DNA of 64,000 nucleotides from Eggerthellaceae bacterium (GCA_022791455.1 JAAVZC010000004.1:1-64000); one strand, 5' to 3'. Positions 16,328 through 25,378 are shown, counted from the first letter of the stretch. The notes: generated by a model from the letters alone, not told the origin. Program-made: numbers and translations.

Positions 16328-19300
16328 CTCTTCCCCACTTCTTTATGGAGGAAGTGTGAGATGGGGGCCAGGAGGGCGTCGCCTTCTTCGCGTTTGAAGT
16401 ACCTCAAGGGAAGCGAGAGCTTCCCTTTTTCTTGAGCGTAACGGGCGCCGGAGCGCTTCAGGGGAATCAGCTGCTGGCGCGTGAGCGCAATGGGCTCCAC
16501 CAGAAGCTTCCCCGCCACCACCGACACCACCTTGATGCCGTGCTCGAAGGCAAACGCGCGAATGCGCGCCCGGGCGAAAAGGTTGCGCGCCGCCGCCGGC
16601 ATGTCGGGGCGCTTCTCTCCCAGGTCGCGCTCCAGCGCGTCCACTTCCTCCAGCGTGGCGGCGCTCGCGATGCGGCGGTACCACGCCACCCGCTCGTCGG
16701 CATCCGGCACGTACTCTTCCGGCAGATAGGTGTGGCCGGGAATGTTCACCGTGATGTCCGAAAGCGCCTCCGGCAGCTTGCCTCCGTCGCCCGTGCCCTC
16801 GCGGGTGCTCTCCACTGCTTCGTGCAGCATCTGGGCGAACAGATCGAAGCCCACCGCCGACATGTTGCCCGACTGCTCCGCCCCCAAGATGCTGCCAGCA
16901 CCGCGAATCTCCAGGTCGCGCATGGCGATGCGCATGCCGCTGCCCAGGTCCTGGTGCTCGTTGATGGCGGTGAGCCTCGCCGTGGCCTCTTCGGTGAGGG
17001 CCACGTTGTCCGGGAACATGAAGTAGGCGAAGGCCTGGGTAGAGGAGCGGCCCACGCGTCCCTTCAGCTGGTACATCTGCGCCAGCCCCAGCCGCTGCGC
17101 GTCCTCGATGATGAGGGTGTTGGTGTGGGGGTTGTCGATGCCGCTCTCGATGATGGTGGTGGCCACCAGCACATCCAACTCGCCGGCGGCGAACTCCTCC
17201 ATCACCCGCTCCAACTCTTCCTTGGTCATCTGGCCGTGGGCCACGCCCACACGCGCCTCCCCGGCGGCCGCGTGCACCCGGTCCACTGCCTCATCAATTG
17301 AGCGTACCCGGTTCGACACGTAGTACACCTGGCCGCCGCGCCCCAGCTCGTAGCGGATGGCGGCGGACACCACGTCCGGGTCCCACTCCCCCACGTGCAC
17401 CTTCACCGGAAGCCGCTCGCTGGGCGGCGTGAGAATAAGGCTCATGTCGCGCACGCCGGAAAGCGACATCTGCATGGTGCGCGGGATGGGGGTGGCGGAA
17501 AGGGTCAGCACGTCGATGGACTCGCGCAGGTTCTTCAGCTGCTCCTTGTGGCCCACGCCGAACCGCTGCTCCTCGTCGATGATCACCAGACCCAAGTCGT
17601 GCGGGTTCACGTCGCGGGAGAGCAGCCGGTGGGTGCCGATGAGCACCTGCACGCTGCCGTCGGCAAACCCGTCGAGCGCCTTCTTCTGCTGTTCGGCGGA
17701 ACGGAAGCGCGAGAGCACCTCCACCGTCACGCCGAAGGGCTCGAAGCGGTCCTTGAAGGAGGTGTAGTGCTGCTGCGCCAGAATGGTGGTGGGACAGAGC
17801 ACCATCACTTGCTTTTGGTCCTGCGCCGCCTTGAATGCCGCCCGCAGCGCCACTTCCGTCTTTCCGAAGCCCACGTCGCCGCAGATGAGGCGATCCATCG
17901 GCTTCGAGGACATCATGTCCGCCTTCACATCGGCAATGGCGGAAAGCTGATCGGCGGTCTCCTGATAAGGGAAGGCGTCTTCCATCTCGTGCTGCCAGTG
18001 GGTGTCCGGCCCGAAGCGGTAGCCGGTGGTGGCCATGCGGCGGGCGTAAACGTCCACCAGGTCGAACGCCAGCTTCTTGGTGGCCTTGCGCGCCTTGGCG
18101 AGCGCCCGCGACCAGTCCGAGGTATTCAGCCGCGTCAGCCGCGGGCTGGCCCCTTCCGGCCCCACGTAGCGGGTGACGCGGTCCAACTGGTCCACCGGCA
18201 CGAACAGCTTGTCACCTTCGGCGTATTCCAGCTGCAGGTAGTCGCGCTCGGCCCCGTCCACCGCCTGCCGCACGATGGCCTTGAACAGCGCCACGCCGTG
18301 GGCGGCGTGTACCACGTAGTCGCCGGGCTTGTAGGGGAAGGTGACCTGAGTGATATCCACCTGGCGGCGGCGCCGGGCGGCTGCCTGGGACCCTTGCGTG
18401 TCGGAAATGGAAATGAGTGCCAGCTTCGCCTTCGGAATAATCATTCCCAGCGGTATGGCGTTGTCCACGATGGTCACCACGCCCCGCCGCAGCTGCCGGC
18501 GGGCCACCGCCGCCTCGTGCCGGGTCTCGGGCGCGGCATCGGCCTTTTCGGACGCCAGCTCCGCCATCCCCTCTTCCGCCAGCCCGTCCTCCAAAAGCGC
18601 GATGGGGATGGAATGGTCAACGAACTCATGGCGCATCTCCTCGCGCACCCGGTACTGGGGCGCCGAGAACACCACGCGGTAGCCGTCGCGGGTAAGGGAG
18701 AGCAGCTTGCCGTACAGCTTGTCCGGCATGCCCGCCACGTCGGCCCGCTTCACCGGCAGCTCGTCGTCGGCCATGCCCCCCACCTGCATGATGGACACGT
18801 AGGTGGCGCGCAACTGGCCGCCGAAGTTCAGCTTCGCGGCCGGGCAGTAGAGCCCCTCGAGCGCGATGTTGGTGCCGTGGGCCTTCTCTTCAATCGCCTC
18901 CAGCGCGTGCGATGCGTCGTCGAAGAGCGAGCGCGGCTCGATGAGGGCCGAGAGCGTCCCCACGCCGGCGTAATCGCCCAGCGTGACCGTGCGGTCGTAC
19001 AGGTAGGGCAAGATGACCTCGGCGCCGTCGAAGCGCAGGCCCCCTTCCAGCTTCTCGCGAACGTCGCGCAGGGCGGGGTTCGTGAGCGCGGGCGCCTCCA
19101 GCTTCTTGCGCGCGCGGCGCAGCGTTGCCTCGGTGACCGCGAATTCCTGCGCGGGGAAGATGCGGGCGCTCTCTAAAGACGAGATGGTTTGGCCGGTAGA
19201 GGGGACAATGCGGCGGATGTCCTCCACCTCGTCGCCGAAGAAATCGATGCGCAGCGGCCAGGGGGTGTTGCCGGGGAAGACGTCGATGGTGCCTCCGCGC

Positions 19301-19854
19301 ACGGCGAAGGTGCCCGGCCCGTCCAGCTCGCCGGTGTTGGCGTAGCCCTTCTCCTCAAGAAGGCGGGCAAGGGCCTCGAAGGAGTCCAGCCGTGCGTCCG
19401 GCTGGTCGAAGTAGTCGCGGCCTTTCTGCAGCTGAATGGGGTCGCACACCCCCGAGCTCGCCGGCGGCATCATGCGCACGAGCGAAGCGGCCGAGGCCAC
19501 CACCATCACCGGAAGCTGCTGCTGCAGGCTCCAAGCGGCCTCCATGCGCCGGGCCACCGTCGCCGGATCGAGCCGCTGGGGCGCGAAGGGGTGGTCTTTG
19601 CGCACAGGGAAGCGCAGCACGCGCTCCTCCCCCAGGTATGCGGCGACCGAGCGGGCGAACGCGTCCGCCTCGTCCTCGCCCGCCACAATGGCCAAGGTAG
19701 CCTGGGGCTTATGGGCGAAGCGGGCCGCCACCAGAAACGGCCGCGCCGAAGCGGCAACCGCCAGCGTCGCATCGGCGCCGCCGTCCAGCTTCCCCCAAAA
19801 CGCCTCCAAGCACCCGGACTTCTCCAGTGCGAACGTCAAAGAATCGATGAGCAT
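16324..19854 (-). CDS. mfd: Transcription-repair coupling factor Mfd
   Basis: About 1176 residues, starting at MLIDS (19854), where GGAAGG lies 6 nt upstream; the frame extends upstream but without a better start. Mfd uses ATP to push stalled RNA polymerase off DNA lesions and recruits UvrA. Visible parts: UvrB-like N-terminal region (VRGGTIDVFPGNTPWPLRID), the RNA-polymerase-interaction/CarD-like domain (KPGDYVVHAAHGVALF), and the superfamily 2 helicase core with Walker A GDVGFGKTE, DEEQRFGVGHKEQLK and the later QLKGRVGRS motif. The C-terminal UvrA-masking domain is present (HTYLPEEYVPDADERVAWYRR). Length is normal for the family. The hairpin at 19879-19899 lies in its leader. Confidence 0.97.
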   Translation of the reverse strand: MLIDSLTFALEKSGCLEAFWGKLDGGADATLAVAASARPFLVAARFAHKPQATLAIVAGEDEADAFARSVAAYLGEERVLRFPVRKDHPFAPQRLDPATVARRMEAAWSLQQQLPVMVVASAASLVRMMPPASSGVCDPIQLQKGRDYFDQPDARLDSFEALARLLEEKGYANTGELDGPGTFAVRGGTIDVFPGNTPWPLRIDFFGDEVEDIRRIVPSTGQTISSLESARIFPAQEFAVTEATLRRARKKLEAPALTNPALRDVREKLEGGLRFDGAEVILPYLYDRTVTLGDYAGVGTLSALIEPRSLFDDASHALEAIEEKAHGTNIALEGLYCPAAKLNFGGQLRATYVSIMQVGGMADDELPVKRADVAGMPDKLYGKLLSLTRDGYRVVFSAPQYRVREEMRHEFVDHSIPIALLEDGLAEEGMAELASEKADAAPETRHEAAVARRQLRRGVVTIVDNAIPLGMIIPKAKLALISISDTQGSQAAARRRRQVDITQVTFPYKPGDYVVHAAHGVALFKAIVRQAVDGAERDYLQLEYAEGDKLFVPVDQLDRVTRYVGPEGASPRLTRLNTSDWSRALAKARKATKKLAFDLVDVYARRMATTGYRFGPDTHWQHEMEDAFPYQETADQLSAIADVKADMMSSKPMDRLICGDVGFGKTEVALRAAFKAAQDQKQVMVLCPTTILAQQHYTSFKDRFEPFGVTVEVLSRFRSAEQQKKALDGFADGSVQVLIGTHRLLSRDVNPHDLGLVIIDEEQRFGVGHKEQLKNLRESIDVLTLSATPIPRTMQMSLSGVRDMSLILTPPSERLPVKVHVGEWDPDVVSAAIRYELGRGGQVYYVSNRVRSIDEAVDRVHAAAGEARVGVAHGQMTKEELERVMEEFAAGELDVLVATTIIESGIDNPHTNTLIIEDAQRLGLAQMYQLKGRVGRSSTQAFAYFMFPDNVALTEEATARLTAINEHQDLGSGMRIAMRDLEIRGAGSILGAEQSGNMSAVGFDLFAQMLHEAVESTREGTGDGGKLPEALSDITVNIPGHTYLPEEYVPDADERVAWYRRIASAATLEEVDALERDLGEKRPDMPAAARNLFARARIRAFAFEHGIKVVSVVAGKLLVEPIALTRQQLIPLKRSGARYAQEKGKLSLPLRYFKREEGDALLAPISHFLHKEVGKS

Positions 19855-19878
19855 AAACACCCTTCCAACCAAACACGC

Positions 19879-19899
19879 AAAGCCGCAATATGCGGCTTT
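19879..19899. other. Small perfect hairpin upstream of mfd
   Basis: AAAGCCGCA, loop ATA, TGCGGCTTT: a perfect 9-bp stem 25 nt before the mfd start codon. It could terminate transcription in either direction, but the T-run is only three bases. Its role is not determined. Confidence 0.4.
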
Positions 19900-19923
19900 A
19901 TAGAGCAAGATTCAAACCCTTTC

Positions 19924-20058
19924 GTCATCCTGAGCGAAGCGCGCAGCAACCCGCCCCATTGTCATCCTGAGCGGAGCGCGCAGCACGGAGTCGAAGGATC
20001 TCCGCAGCTGGGTGAGATCCTTCGACTACGGCCTTCGGCCTTCGCTCAGGATGACAAC
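19924..20058. repeat. Dispersed palindromic repeat, half copy plus an inverted pair
   Basis: A half copy starts at 19924 (GTCATCCTGAGCGAAGCGCG). A reverse copy runs about 19959-20001 (GTCATCCTGAGCGG … TCGAAGGATCT), and a forward copy runs 20014-20058 (GAGATCCTTCGACTACGG … CTCAGGATGACAAC). Forward and reverse copies face each other, so the whole segment can fold into one long hairpin between the divergent mfd and nth genes. Confidence 0.85.
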
Positions 20059-20128
20059 AGGAGACGAAATTCTTATTGAGCATCGCAAACGATACCATTG
20101 CGATGGAGATTGGGTGATCTTGGTCACC

Positions 20129-20134
20129 TATAAT
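20129..20134 (+). promoter_or_regulatory. Probable -10 box of nth
   Basis: TATAAT lies 22 nt before the first possible nth start. No good -35 hexamer is seen at 16-18 nt spacing. Confidence 0.45.
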
Positions 20135-20156
20135 GGTGGGAAATGGTTGACACTCG

Positions 20157-20834
20157 ATGAAGGCGGCGAGGATGGCGCGGGAATCTTTGGCATCGAAGCA
20201 AGAGCGGGCACGCGAGATCGAGGCGCGCCTCTACGACTATTACGGACCGGGCGAGCCTTCGCTCGATTACGAGAACCCCTTCACCCTCACCGTGGCGGTG
20301 GTGCTCTCCGCCCAATGCACCGATGCAGCGGTGAACAAGGTGACGCCAGCGCTCTTCGCGGCCTACCCCGACCCTTACGCCATGGCTCAAGCGAACGTGG
20401 CGGACGTGGAGGAGATCATCCATTCCCTGGGCTTCTTCCGCTCGAAGGCGAAGAACCTGGTGGCACTGGCCCAAACGCTTGTCTCGGAATTCGACGGGCA
20501 AGTGCCGGCAGACATCGACCTCATGCAGAAACTGCCCGGCGTGGGGCGCAAGACCGCGAACTGCGTCATGTGCGAGGCCTTCAAACAACCGCAGGGCATA
20601 GCCGTGGATACCCACGTCTTCCGCATCGTCCATCGCCTGAAGCTAGCAGGCCCCACCGCCGACACCGCCCAGAAAACAGAAGACGTGCTGCTGAAAGTCT
20701 TCCCGCGCAGCGATTGGCTGTTCGTCAACCACCAGCTGGTCCACTTCGGCCGCGAGTTCTGCCGCGCCCGCAACCCCCGCTGCGCGGAGTGCATCCTGGG
20801 CGACATCTGCCCCACCCGCGGCCAATGGGAGTGA
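20157..20834 (+). CDS. nth: Endonuclease III (Nth)
   Basis: 225 residues from the first ATG. A second in-frame ATG at 20172 (MARESL) would give 220 residues, and neither has a strong ribosome-binding site. Bifunctional DNA glycosylase/AP lyase for oxidised pyrimidines. The helix-hairpin-helix is LPGVGRKTANCV with the catalytic Lys, and the catalytic Asp is in VDTHVFR. The [4Fe-4S] ligands are intact (CRARNPRCAECILGDIC: Cys-X6-Cys-X2-Cys-X5-Cys). The gene is probably monocistronic, since mfd is divergent and the downstream gene convergent. Confidence 0.96.
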   Translation: MKAARMARESLASKQERAREIEARLYDYYGPGEPSLDYENPFTLTVAVVLSAQCTDAAVNKVTPALFAAYPDPYAMAQANVADVEEIIHSLGFFRSKAKNLVALAQTLVSEFDGQVPADIDLMQKLPGVGRKTANCVMCEAFKQPQGIAVDTHVFRIVHRLKLAGPTADTAQKTEDVLLKVFPRSDWLFVNHQLVHFGREFCRARNPRCAECILGDICPTRGQWE

Positions 20835-20944
20835 GATCCTTCGACTCCGGGCTACGCCCTCCGCTCAGGATGACAATGGAAGTTTACGCAGTCGCCTCCT
20901 GACAGGGAAAGATCCTTCGCTGCGCTCAGGATGACAATGGGGGC
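20833..20944. repeat. Dispersed palindromic repeat, full and partial copies
   Basis: The full copy (20833-20879, GATCCTTCGACTCCGG … CTCAGGATGACAATGG) starts inside the nth stop codon. A shortened copy without the central part follows at about 20910-20944 (GATCCTTCGCTGCGCTCAGG, then ATGACAATGGGGG). Confidence 0.85.
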
Positions 20945-20978
20945 GGACAGAACGCCAGGCAAGCAGAGTCAGCCAGTC

Positions 20979-21088
20979 AGCGGGGTGGGGCGGCCCTCAC
21001 CAAGCGAGTTCCGCACGACGAAAAGGCGCCAGTGGCGCCTTTTCCAAAGCAGGACTGTCTGAGCGACTGAGGGTTGCCCCACCCCGCT
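20979..21088. repeat. Large two-stem hairpin element A
   Basis: The outer arms are 20979-20999 and 21068-21088 (21 bp; AGCGGGGTGGGG against CCCCACCCCGCT, with two G-U pairs in the plus-strand RNA). Inside is a perfect 10-bp hairpin, AAAAGGCGCC, loop AGT, GGCGCCTTTT (21021-21043). The single-stranded flanks GTTCCGCACGACG and CCAAAGCAGGACTGT are shared exactly with the element at 63256, though the stems differ. It lies between the convergent nth and carboxymuconolactone decarboxylase-like genes and may also terminate both transcripts. Confidence 0.8.
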
Positions 21089-21112
21089 CCCCCGCGGAGA
21101 GCTTCTAGCAAG

Positions 21113-21874
21113 TTATTCCGCGGCTACTTTTTGGATGGCGGTGATGGCGTTTAGGACGCGGGGGTAGCCGATGTAGGGGACCATTTGCGAGATAACGTCG
21201 ATCAGGTACTGCGGCTCGCGGCCAAGGTTCAGGTTGCCGCGCACGTGCGCCTCTACCTGGGCATCGCATCCGCCTTGGGCCGCCAGGAAGCACAGCGTTG
21301 CCAGCTCGCGCTTCTCCAAGTCCAGCCCGCCGCGGGTGTAGTAGTCGCCGAAGCAGTTGCCGGCCAGCCACTTGCGAATGTGCTTGGTGCTCTCGGGCTC
21401 GTTCTCCCAGTTGTCGCGCATCTCCTCGCCCCAAATCTGCACCTGGATGTCGTTGCCCTTGCGCATGTGCTCGTCGCGCGTGGCGGTCTTCTGGGGCGGC
21501 AGCGGCAGCTTGATGGAGCGCTGGCGGAACACGTCGTTGCAGATCATGATGTAGGGCAGCACGCGGGAAAGCCCCAGGTAGGCAACGCCTTGGTACACCA
21601 TTTCCTTGATCATGATGGGATCCACCCCCACCTCAAGCGCCGCGGGCAGCATGGTGCGGAAGGCGTCGGCGCCGGCAGAGCCCATGAGGGCGGCCAGGAT
21701 GGAGATAAGGCGGTCTTCGTCGCTCACCACGCTGTCGCGGGGCACGTCGCCAAAGGCGAAGTTCTCGAAGATCTGGATGAACTCGGGATCGGTATAGGAA
21801 AGCGCCGCGTCGTGATGACCGAACAGCTTCTCGCGGAACTCGTTAGCATCGCTGATGATGTCTGAATGACTCAT
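21113..21874 (-). CDS. Carboxymuconolactone decarboxylase-family protein, two CMD domains
   Basis: 253 residues; start at 21874 with GAGGAGG 6 nt upstream. Two AhpD/CMD-like helical domains are seen, the first about 50-110 (EDRLISILAALMGS…DAFRTMLPAALEVG) and the second about 165-250 (LDLEKRELATLCFLAAQGG…EAHVRGNLNLG). The AhpD CxxC redox motif is missing in both: the first has MGSAGAD at that place, and the second has a lone Cys in AAQGGCDAQ. A thiol peroxidase role is therefore unlikely. Related two-domain proteins are annotated as gamma-carboxymuconolactone decarboxylases, but no aromatic-degradation genes are near. It is followed upstream by hydrogenase genes on the same strand. Function unknown. 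Confidence 0.75.
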   Translation of the reverse strand: MSHSDIISDANEFREKLFGHHDAALSYTDPEFIQIFENFAFGDVPRDSVVSDEDRLISILAALMGSAGADAFRTMLPAALEVGVDPIMIKEMVYQGVAYLGLSRVLPYIMICNDVFRQRSIKLPLPPQKTATRDEHMRKGNDIQVQIWGEEMRDNWENEPESTKHIRKWLAGNCFGDYYTRGGLDLEKRELATLCFLAAQGGCDAQVEAHVRGNLNLGREPQYLIDVISQMVPYIGYPRVLNAITAIQKVAAE

Positions 21875-21918
21875 AGGGACCTCCTCGTTGCGTTGACATC
21901 ATGGGGTCAGGATACTAA

Positions 21919-21940
21919 CTGTTCCGCAAAACGCGAACAG
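21919..21940. promoter_or_regulatory. Inverted repeat upstream of the CMD-family gene
   Basis: CTGTTC, 10 nt, GAACAG, located 45-66 nt before the start codon at 21874. The 22-bp dyad fits an operator for a dimeric regulator. No regulator can be named. Confidence 0.4.
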
Positions 21941-22000
21941 CGAATCTTCACAAGTTGGAAATCCGTAACCTCCGGCCAAAGCGAAGCGAAAACCGGAAGG

Positions 22001-22495
22001 TCAGCCGCGCTTCTTCAGAGGGAATCCGTGGCGGAACAGCTCAGCCTCTACCGTTTCAATGAGCAGCGGAAGTGCGTCGTGGCAGGGCGGCGTAAGACCC
22101 ATCACGTATTCTGCCGGCTCCATGTTCTGTACCTGCATGCCAACACAGAAGCCCTCGGCCTCATAGCCCAGAAGCGAAGCGGCATCGAACAGGTCCACCA
22201 GCGCCAAGTCGTGCAGCGAGCGCAAGGCACCACAATGGCGCGCCATATCCTCGGGCGGATAGCGAAACACCGTGCCGGCCGGCTGGCCCGTGCCGTTCAC
22301 CGCGTCCACAGTAAGAATGAAATCGCACTTCTCCACCTGCGGCAGCATGTCCAGCGACATGCAGCCCACATCGTAGAAGTGCACGTTGCTAGGAATCTCG
22401 TAGCGGGCGAGCATCTCGTCATAGCAGGCGGGCCCGATGCCCTCGTCCAACATAAGGCGGTTGCCCACGAAGAAAACAGCAGCTTGGCGCTCCAT
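22001..22495 (-). CDS. hyaD: [NiFe]-hydrogenase maturation endopeptidase, HyaD/HycI type
   Basis: 164 residues. It removes the C-terminal tail of the hydrogenase large subunit after nickel insertion. Family features are GNRLMLDEGIGPACYDEML (about 11-29, with the metal-ligand acidic residue), DVGCMSLDMLP (about 42-52), VDAVNGTGQPAGTVFRY (about 63-79) and SLHDLALVDLFDAASLLG (about 92-109, with the metal-ligand His). It starts 2 nt after the stop of the upstream membrane-protein gene. Its substrate is presumably the product of 23705-25378, whose C-terminus has the cleavable extension. Confidence 0.92.
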   Translation of the reverse strand: MERQAAVFFVGNRLMLDEGIGPACYDEMLARYEIPSNVHFYDVGCMSLDMLPQVEKCDFILTVDAVNGTGQPAGTVFRYPPEDMARHCGALRSLHDLALVDLFDAASLLGYEAEGFCVGMQVQNMEPAEYVMGLTPPCHDALPLLIETVEAELFRHGFPLKKRG

Positions 22496-22496
22496 G

Positions 22497-22919
22497 TTAG
22501 CCCCGCATGTTCAGGTTGTACCAGGTGGCAAGCGCCAGAACTGCCAAGGCTCCCAGCACGCCCACCACGGCCCAAATTTTCTCGCGCTTCAGATACGTGG
22601 CGCGGCTCACCCCCAGGCTTTCGGCACGGTGAGCCGCCAACGGCTGCGAAACAATGCCGAACACTACGCAAGACGCCACCGTGATGACCGTCAACAGCGT
22701 GGCCCCCAAAATGGTGACGGGAGTCGGATCGTTAACCGCCCCTAGAATGCAGTTGTCCACGAAGATCCACAGCGGGTAGTACAGGATGGTCGCCCAGATG
22801 CCGTGCGCCGGACCCCAGATGGGCGCAAGCAGCAGAGCACCCCAATTCACCCGGGGCAACCCTTTCAAAAACTCGTTCTCGCGGGCAATCTCCGCATCCG
22901 TCAACGCTCTCGTCGCCAT
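22497..22919 (-). CDS. Small membrane protein in hydrogenase cluster
   Basis: 140 residues. A hydrophilic N-terminus (~22 residues) is followed by hydrophobic segments at about 24-58, 66-93 and 113-135. The WGALLLAPIWGPAHGIWATILYYP stretch resembles DUF2628-type small membrane proteins, but I do not recognise the family with certainty. It lies between the hydrogenase structural genes, from which it is separated by a terminator, and the maturation protease, with which it is tightly spaced. It may help membrane assembly of the hydrogenase, but that is inference from position only. Confidence 0.6.
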   Translation of the reverse strand: MATRALTDAEIARENEFLKGLPRVNWGALLLAPIWGPAHGIWATILYYPLWIFVDNCILGAVNDPTPVTILGATLLTVITVASCVVFGIVSQPLAAHRAESLGVSRATYLKREKIWAVVGVLGALAVLALATWYNLNMRG

Positions 22920-22954
22920 AACGCTCTTTCTGTCGAATGTTTTTTCACCATTGT

Positions 22955-22986
22955 AAAAAAGAAGAGCGCCCCGAAGGACGCTCTTC
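22955..22986 (-). terminator. Rho-independent terminator after hyaC
   Basis: Read on the minus strand: GAAGAGCG…CGCTCTTC stem (22961-22986) with a TTCG-centred loop, followed by six T. It ends the hyaA-hyaB-hyaC transcript before the membrane-protein/protease pair, which must rely on read-through or their own promoter. Confidence 0.85.
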
Positions 22987-23007
22987 CCTGACTTTGGCGG
23001 TTCAGGC

Positions 23008-23703
23008 TTACTGACCGGCCTTCACGTCGTTGTCCTCACCAACAATGTCGTGCACGGTGGGGTCGTAGATCAGACCGCCATGCTCCTTGTGGATGAACAT
23101 CAGCGCGGTGGGAGCGAAGCCCTCCACGTTGGCCAGGTACACATGGATGAACATGAAGATGATGAAGATGTACATGCCGAAGTAGTGGATGATGCGCATC
23201 GACATGGCGCCGCCCACCAGGTTGGTGAGAGCGGCCAGCGGGGCCCAGTTCATGACCGGGGCCCACAGGCACAGGCCCGTGATGAACATCAGCACAATCA
23301 GGATGGGGATCAGCAGGTAGCTGATCTTCTGCGGCACGCCCAGCTTGGCTCCCAAGGGATGGGTCTTGCGCAGGAACAGGTAGTACTTGATCCACTCCAG
23401 CGCCTGATGGCGGTTGTCCGCCTGCGGCAGCCAGGTCTTGTAGTCCTTCACCTGCTCGCGGGTACCGCCGGTGGGAGACGTCTTCACGAAGAAGGCCGCC
23501 ACAACGCGGAACACGCAGTTCAGGAACAGCACGAAGCCGAAGAAGATGTGGCAACCGCGGAACATGCCCTCAAGACCGGGAACAAACGGGAAGTGGATGT
23601 AGATACCGCTGATGATCAGCATGATCATGGCGATGAGGTTAATCCAGTGGGTCACCACGAACACCATGGGATGCGCTTCGCGGTAGTGTGCAAGATGCGC
23701 CAT
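23008..23703 (-). CDS. hyaC: [NiFe]-hydrogenase cytochrome b subunit
   Basis: 231 residues. Di-haem b-type membrane subunit passing electrons from the periplasmic-side hydrogenase dimer to the quinone pool. Four TM helices are visible at about 13-33, 48-75, 128-150 and 163-190, with membrane histidines suited to haem (VTHWINL, GCHIFFGF, IIHYFGM, FIHVYLANVEG). The starting ATG is one base after the hyaB stop. Length and layout match HyaC/HydC-type cytochromes. Confidence 0.9.
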   Translation of the reverse strand: MAHLAHYREAHPMVFVVTHWINLIAMIMLIISGIYIHFPFVPGLEGMFRGCHIFFGFVLFLNCVFRVVAAFFVKTSPTGGTREQVKDYKTWLPQADNRHQALEWIKYYLFLRKTHPLGAKLGVPQKISYLLIPILIVLMFITGLCLWAPVMNWAPLAALTNLVGGAMSMRIIHYFGMYIFIIFMFIHVYLANVEGFAPTALMFIHKEHGGLIYDPTVHDIVGEDNDVKAGQ

Positions 23704-23704
23704 C

Positions 23705-25378
23705 TTACTTCACCCCCCAAGGATTGGTAACGGTCTCGAAGTGCTTGCCGGTAGAGGGCTGGGACACGTGCACGGCGCAAGCAGTGCAGGGGTCGAAGCT
23801 GTGAACCGTGCGCAGCGCGTTGATGGGCATCTCGATGTCGTGCACCGGAATGCCGATAAGCGCCTGCTCCAGCGGGCCATGGACGCCGTCGGCGTTCATG
23901 GGGGCAAGGTTCCACGTGGACGGGATGATGATCTGGTAGCCCGTGATCTTGCCGTTCTCCACCTGCTCGGAGTGGTAGAGAGCGCCGCGCGGGGCCTCCC
24001 AGAAGCCGGTGCCGGAACCGGTGATGGTCTCGGGCTCCTTGAAGTAGTCCTCGTCTCCGCCCTTGATGGCCTCCATGAGCTCCTCGCACCAGTCGCACAT
24101 GAGCTTGGCCACATACAGGGTCTCCACCTGACGGATGGCGGTACGGCCCAGGGTGGACTGGAAGGCGGACAGGTCGCCGCGGGGGGCGCCCAGCGCATCG
24201 GAGATGGCGTCCACGCCGTCCACGACGAAGTCCACGCCCTGCAGGTACGCAGAGAACACGCGGGCCATGGAACCGGCCTCCATCGGCTTGCCATCGTAAG
24301 CAGGGCACTTCACCCAGCTGTAGCGGTCGTTCACATCGTAGCTGGTGAAGTCCGGCTCGGTCACGAAGTAGGGGCTCGTATAAGTCTCGGAACCCTTGTA
24401 CCAGGAATGGCCCATGTACTCGGTGATGGACTCTTCCTTCACGGAAGTCACCTTGAAGTTCTCGTCGATGACGCCCATGGGCAGGTAGCGGTTCTTCATC
24501 TGCTCTTCGTAGTTGGCGTAGGGCCACTTCGGACCCTCGAACACGCCCCAGGCAACGTAGCGGCCGCAGCCCTTGCCCCAGTTCAGCGCATCGCCGTAGA
24601 ACTGGGCGAGCACCAGGGTGTCCTGCAGCAGCGTCTCGTCGCACCACGCCTTGATCTCCTTGCACATGGCCTGGAGGTCGTCGAGCTTCTGCTCGGTGGG
24701 AACGAACATGCAGCCACCGGGGATGATGGTCATGACGTGGGGCATCTTGCCGCCCAGCAGCGCGCTGATCTCGGAAGCGCGCGCCTGCATCTTCAGCGCC
24801 TCAAGGTAATGGGCGGTGCAGATGAGGTCGGCCTCGGGGGTCATGGTGTAAGCGGTGCCCTCGTCAGCACCGAACCAGTTGCCGGAGAAGATGGACAGCT
24901 GCCCGTTCTCGGCGAACTTGGTGAGCTTCTCCGCCAGAGCGTAGAAGTCGGTGTTCATGGAGGTGCCCACGGTCTGAGCCAGGTCGTAGGTGTCCGGAAT
25001 GTTCGCCTGCAGCGCGTTCAGCGGGTTCACGTAGTCCAACGCGGCCAGGTTGTACAGCCACAGGATGTTGGAGTGAAGGAACTGAGCGCCCTCGATGAGG
25101 TTGCGGACGATGCGGGCCTTGTTGGAAATGGTGATGCCGTAGGCCTTGTCGCCAGCGATGGAGGAAGCATGGGCATGGGAAACCGGGCACACGCCGCAGA
25201 TGCGCTCCACAATTTGGGCGGCATCCTCGGGGGTGCGATCCTGCACTACCAGCTCCATGCCGCGGAAGCAGCCGCCGGAAACCCAGGCATCGGTCACCAC
25301 ATCATGAGAGTCGACTTCCATCTCGACGCGCAGGTGACCTTCGATACGGGTAATCGGGTCGATAACTGAACGGGTCAT
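23705..25378 (-). CDS. hyaB: [NiFe]-hydrogenase large subunit
   Basis: 557 residues. The L1 motif RICGVCPVSHAHAS (about 59-72) and the C-terminal L2 motif DPCTACAVH carry the four Cys that bind Ni and Fe. Twenty residues follow the terminal His and form the extension removed on maturation. The start codon shares one base with the hyaA stop, so translation is coupled. By sequence and operon layout this is a group 1 membrane-bound uptake enzyme; Coriobacteria have their own subgroup (1i), but assignment needs a phylogeny. It oxidises H2 on the outer face of the membrane. Confidence 0.95.
   Translation of the reverse strand: MTRSVIDPITRIEGHLRVEMEVDSHDVVTDAWVSGGCFRGMELVVQDRTPEDAAQIVERICGVCPVSHAHASSIAGDKAYGITISNKARIVRNLIEGAQFLHSNILWLYNLAALDYVNPLNALQANIPDTYDLAQTVGTSMNTDFYALAEKLTKFAENGQLSIFSGNWFGADEGTAYTMTPEADLICTAHYLEALKMQARASEISALLGGKMPHVMTIIPGGCMFVPTEQKLDDLQAMCKEIKAWCDETLLQDTLVLAQFYGDALNWGKGCGRYVAWGVFEGPKWPYANYEEQMKNRYLPMGVIDENFKVTSVKEESITEYMGHSWYKGSETYTSPYFVTEPDFTSYDVNDRYSWVKCPAYDGKPMEAGSMARVFSAYLQGVDFVVDGVDAISDALGAPRGDLSAFQSTLGRTAIRQVETLYVAKLMCDWCEELMEAIKGGDEDYFKEPETITGSGTGFWEAPRGALYHSEQVENGKITGYQIIIPSTWNLAPMNADGVHGPLEQALIGIPVHDIEMPINALRTVHSFDPCTACAVHVSQPSTGKHFETVTNPWGVK

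Noticed and set aside
19924-20058. Possible insertion-sequence ends between mfd and nth.
   Set aside because: There is no transposase gene or target duplication, and the same short element occurs at seven other sites without any coding part.
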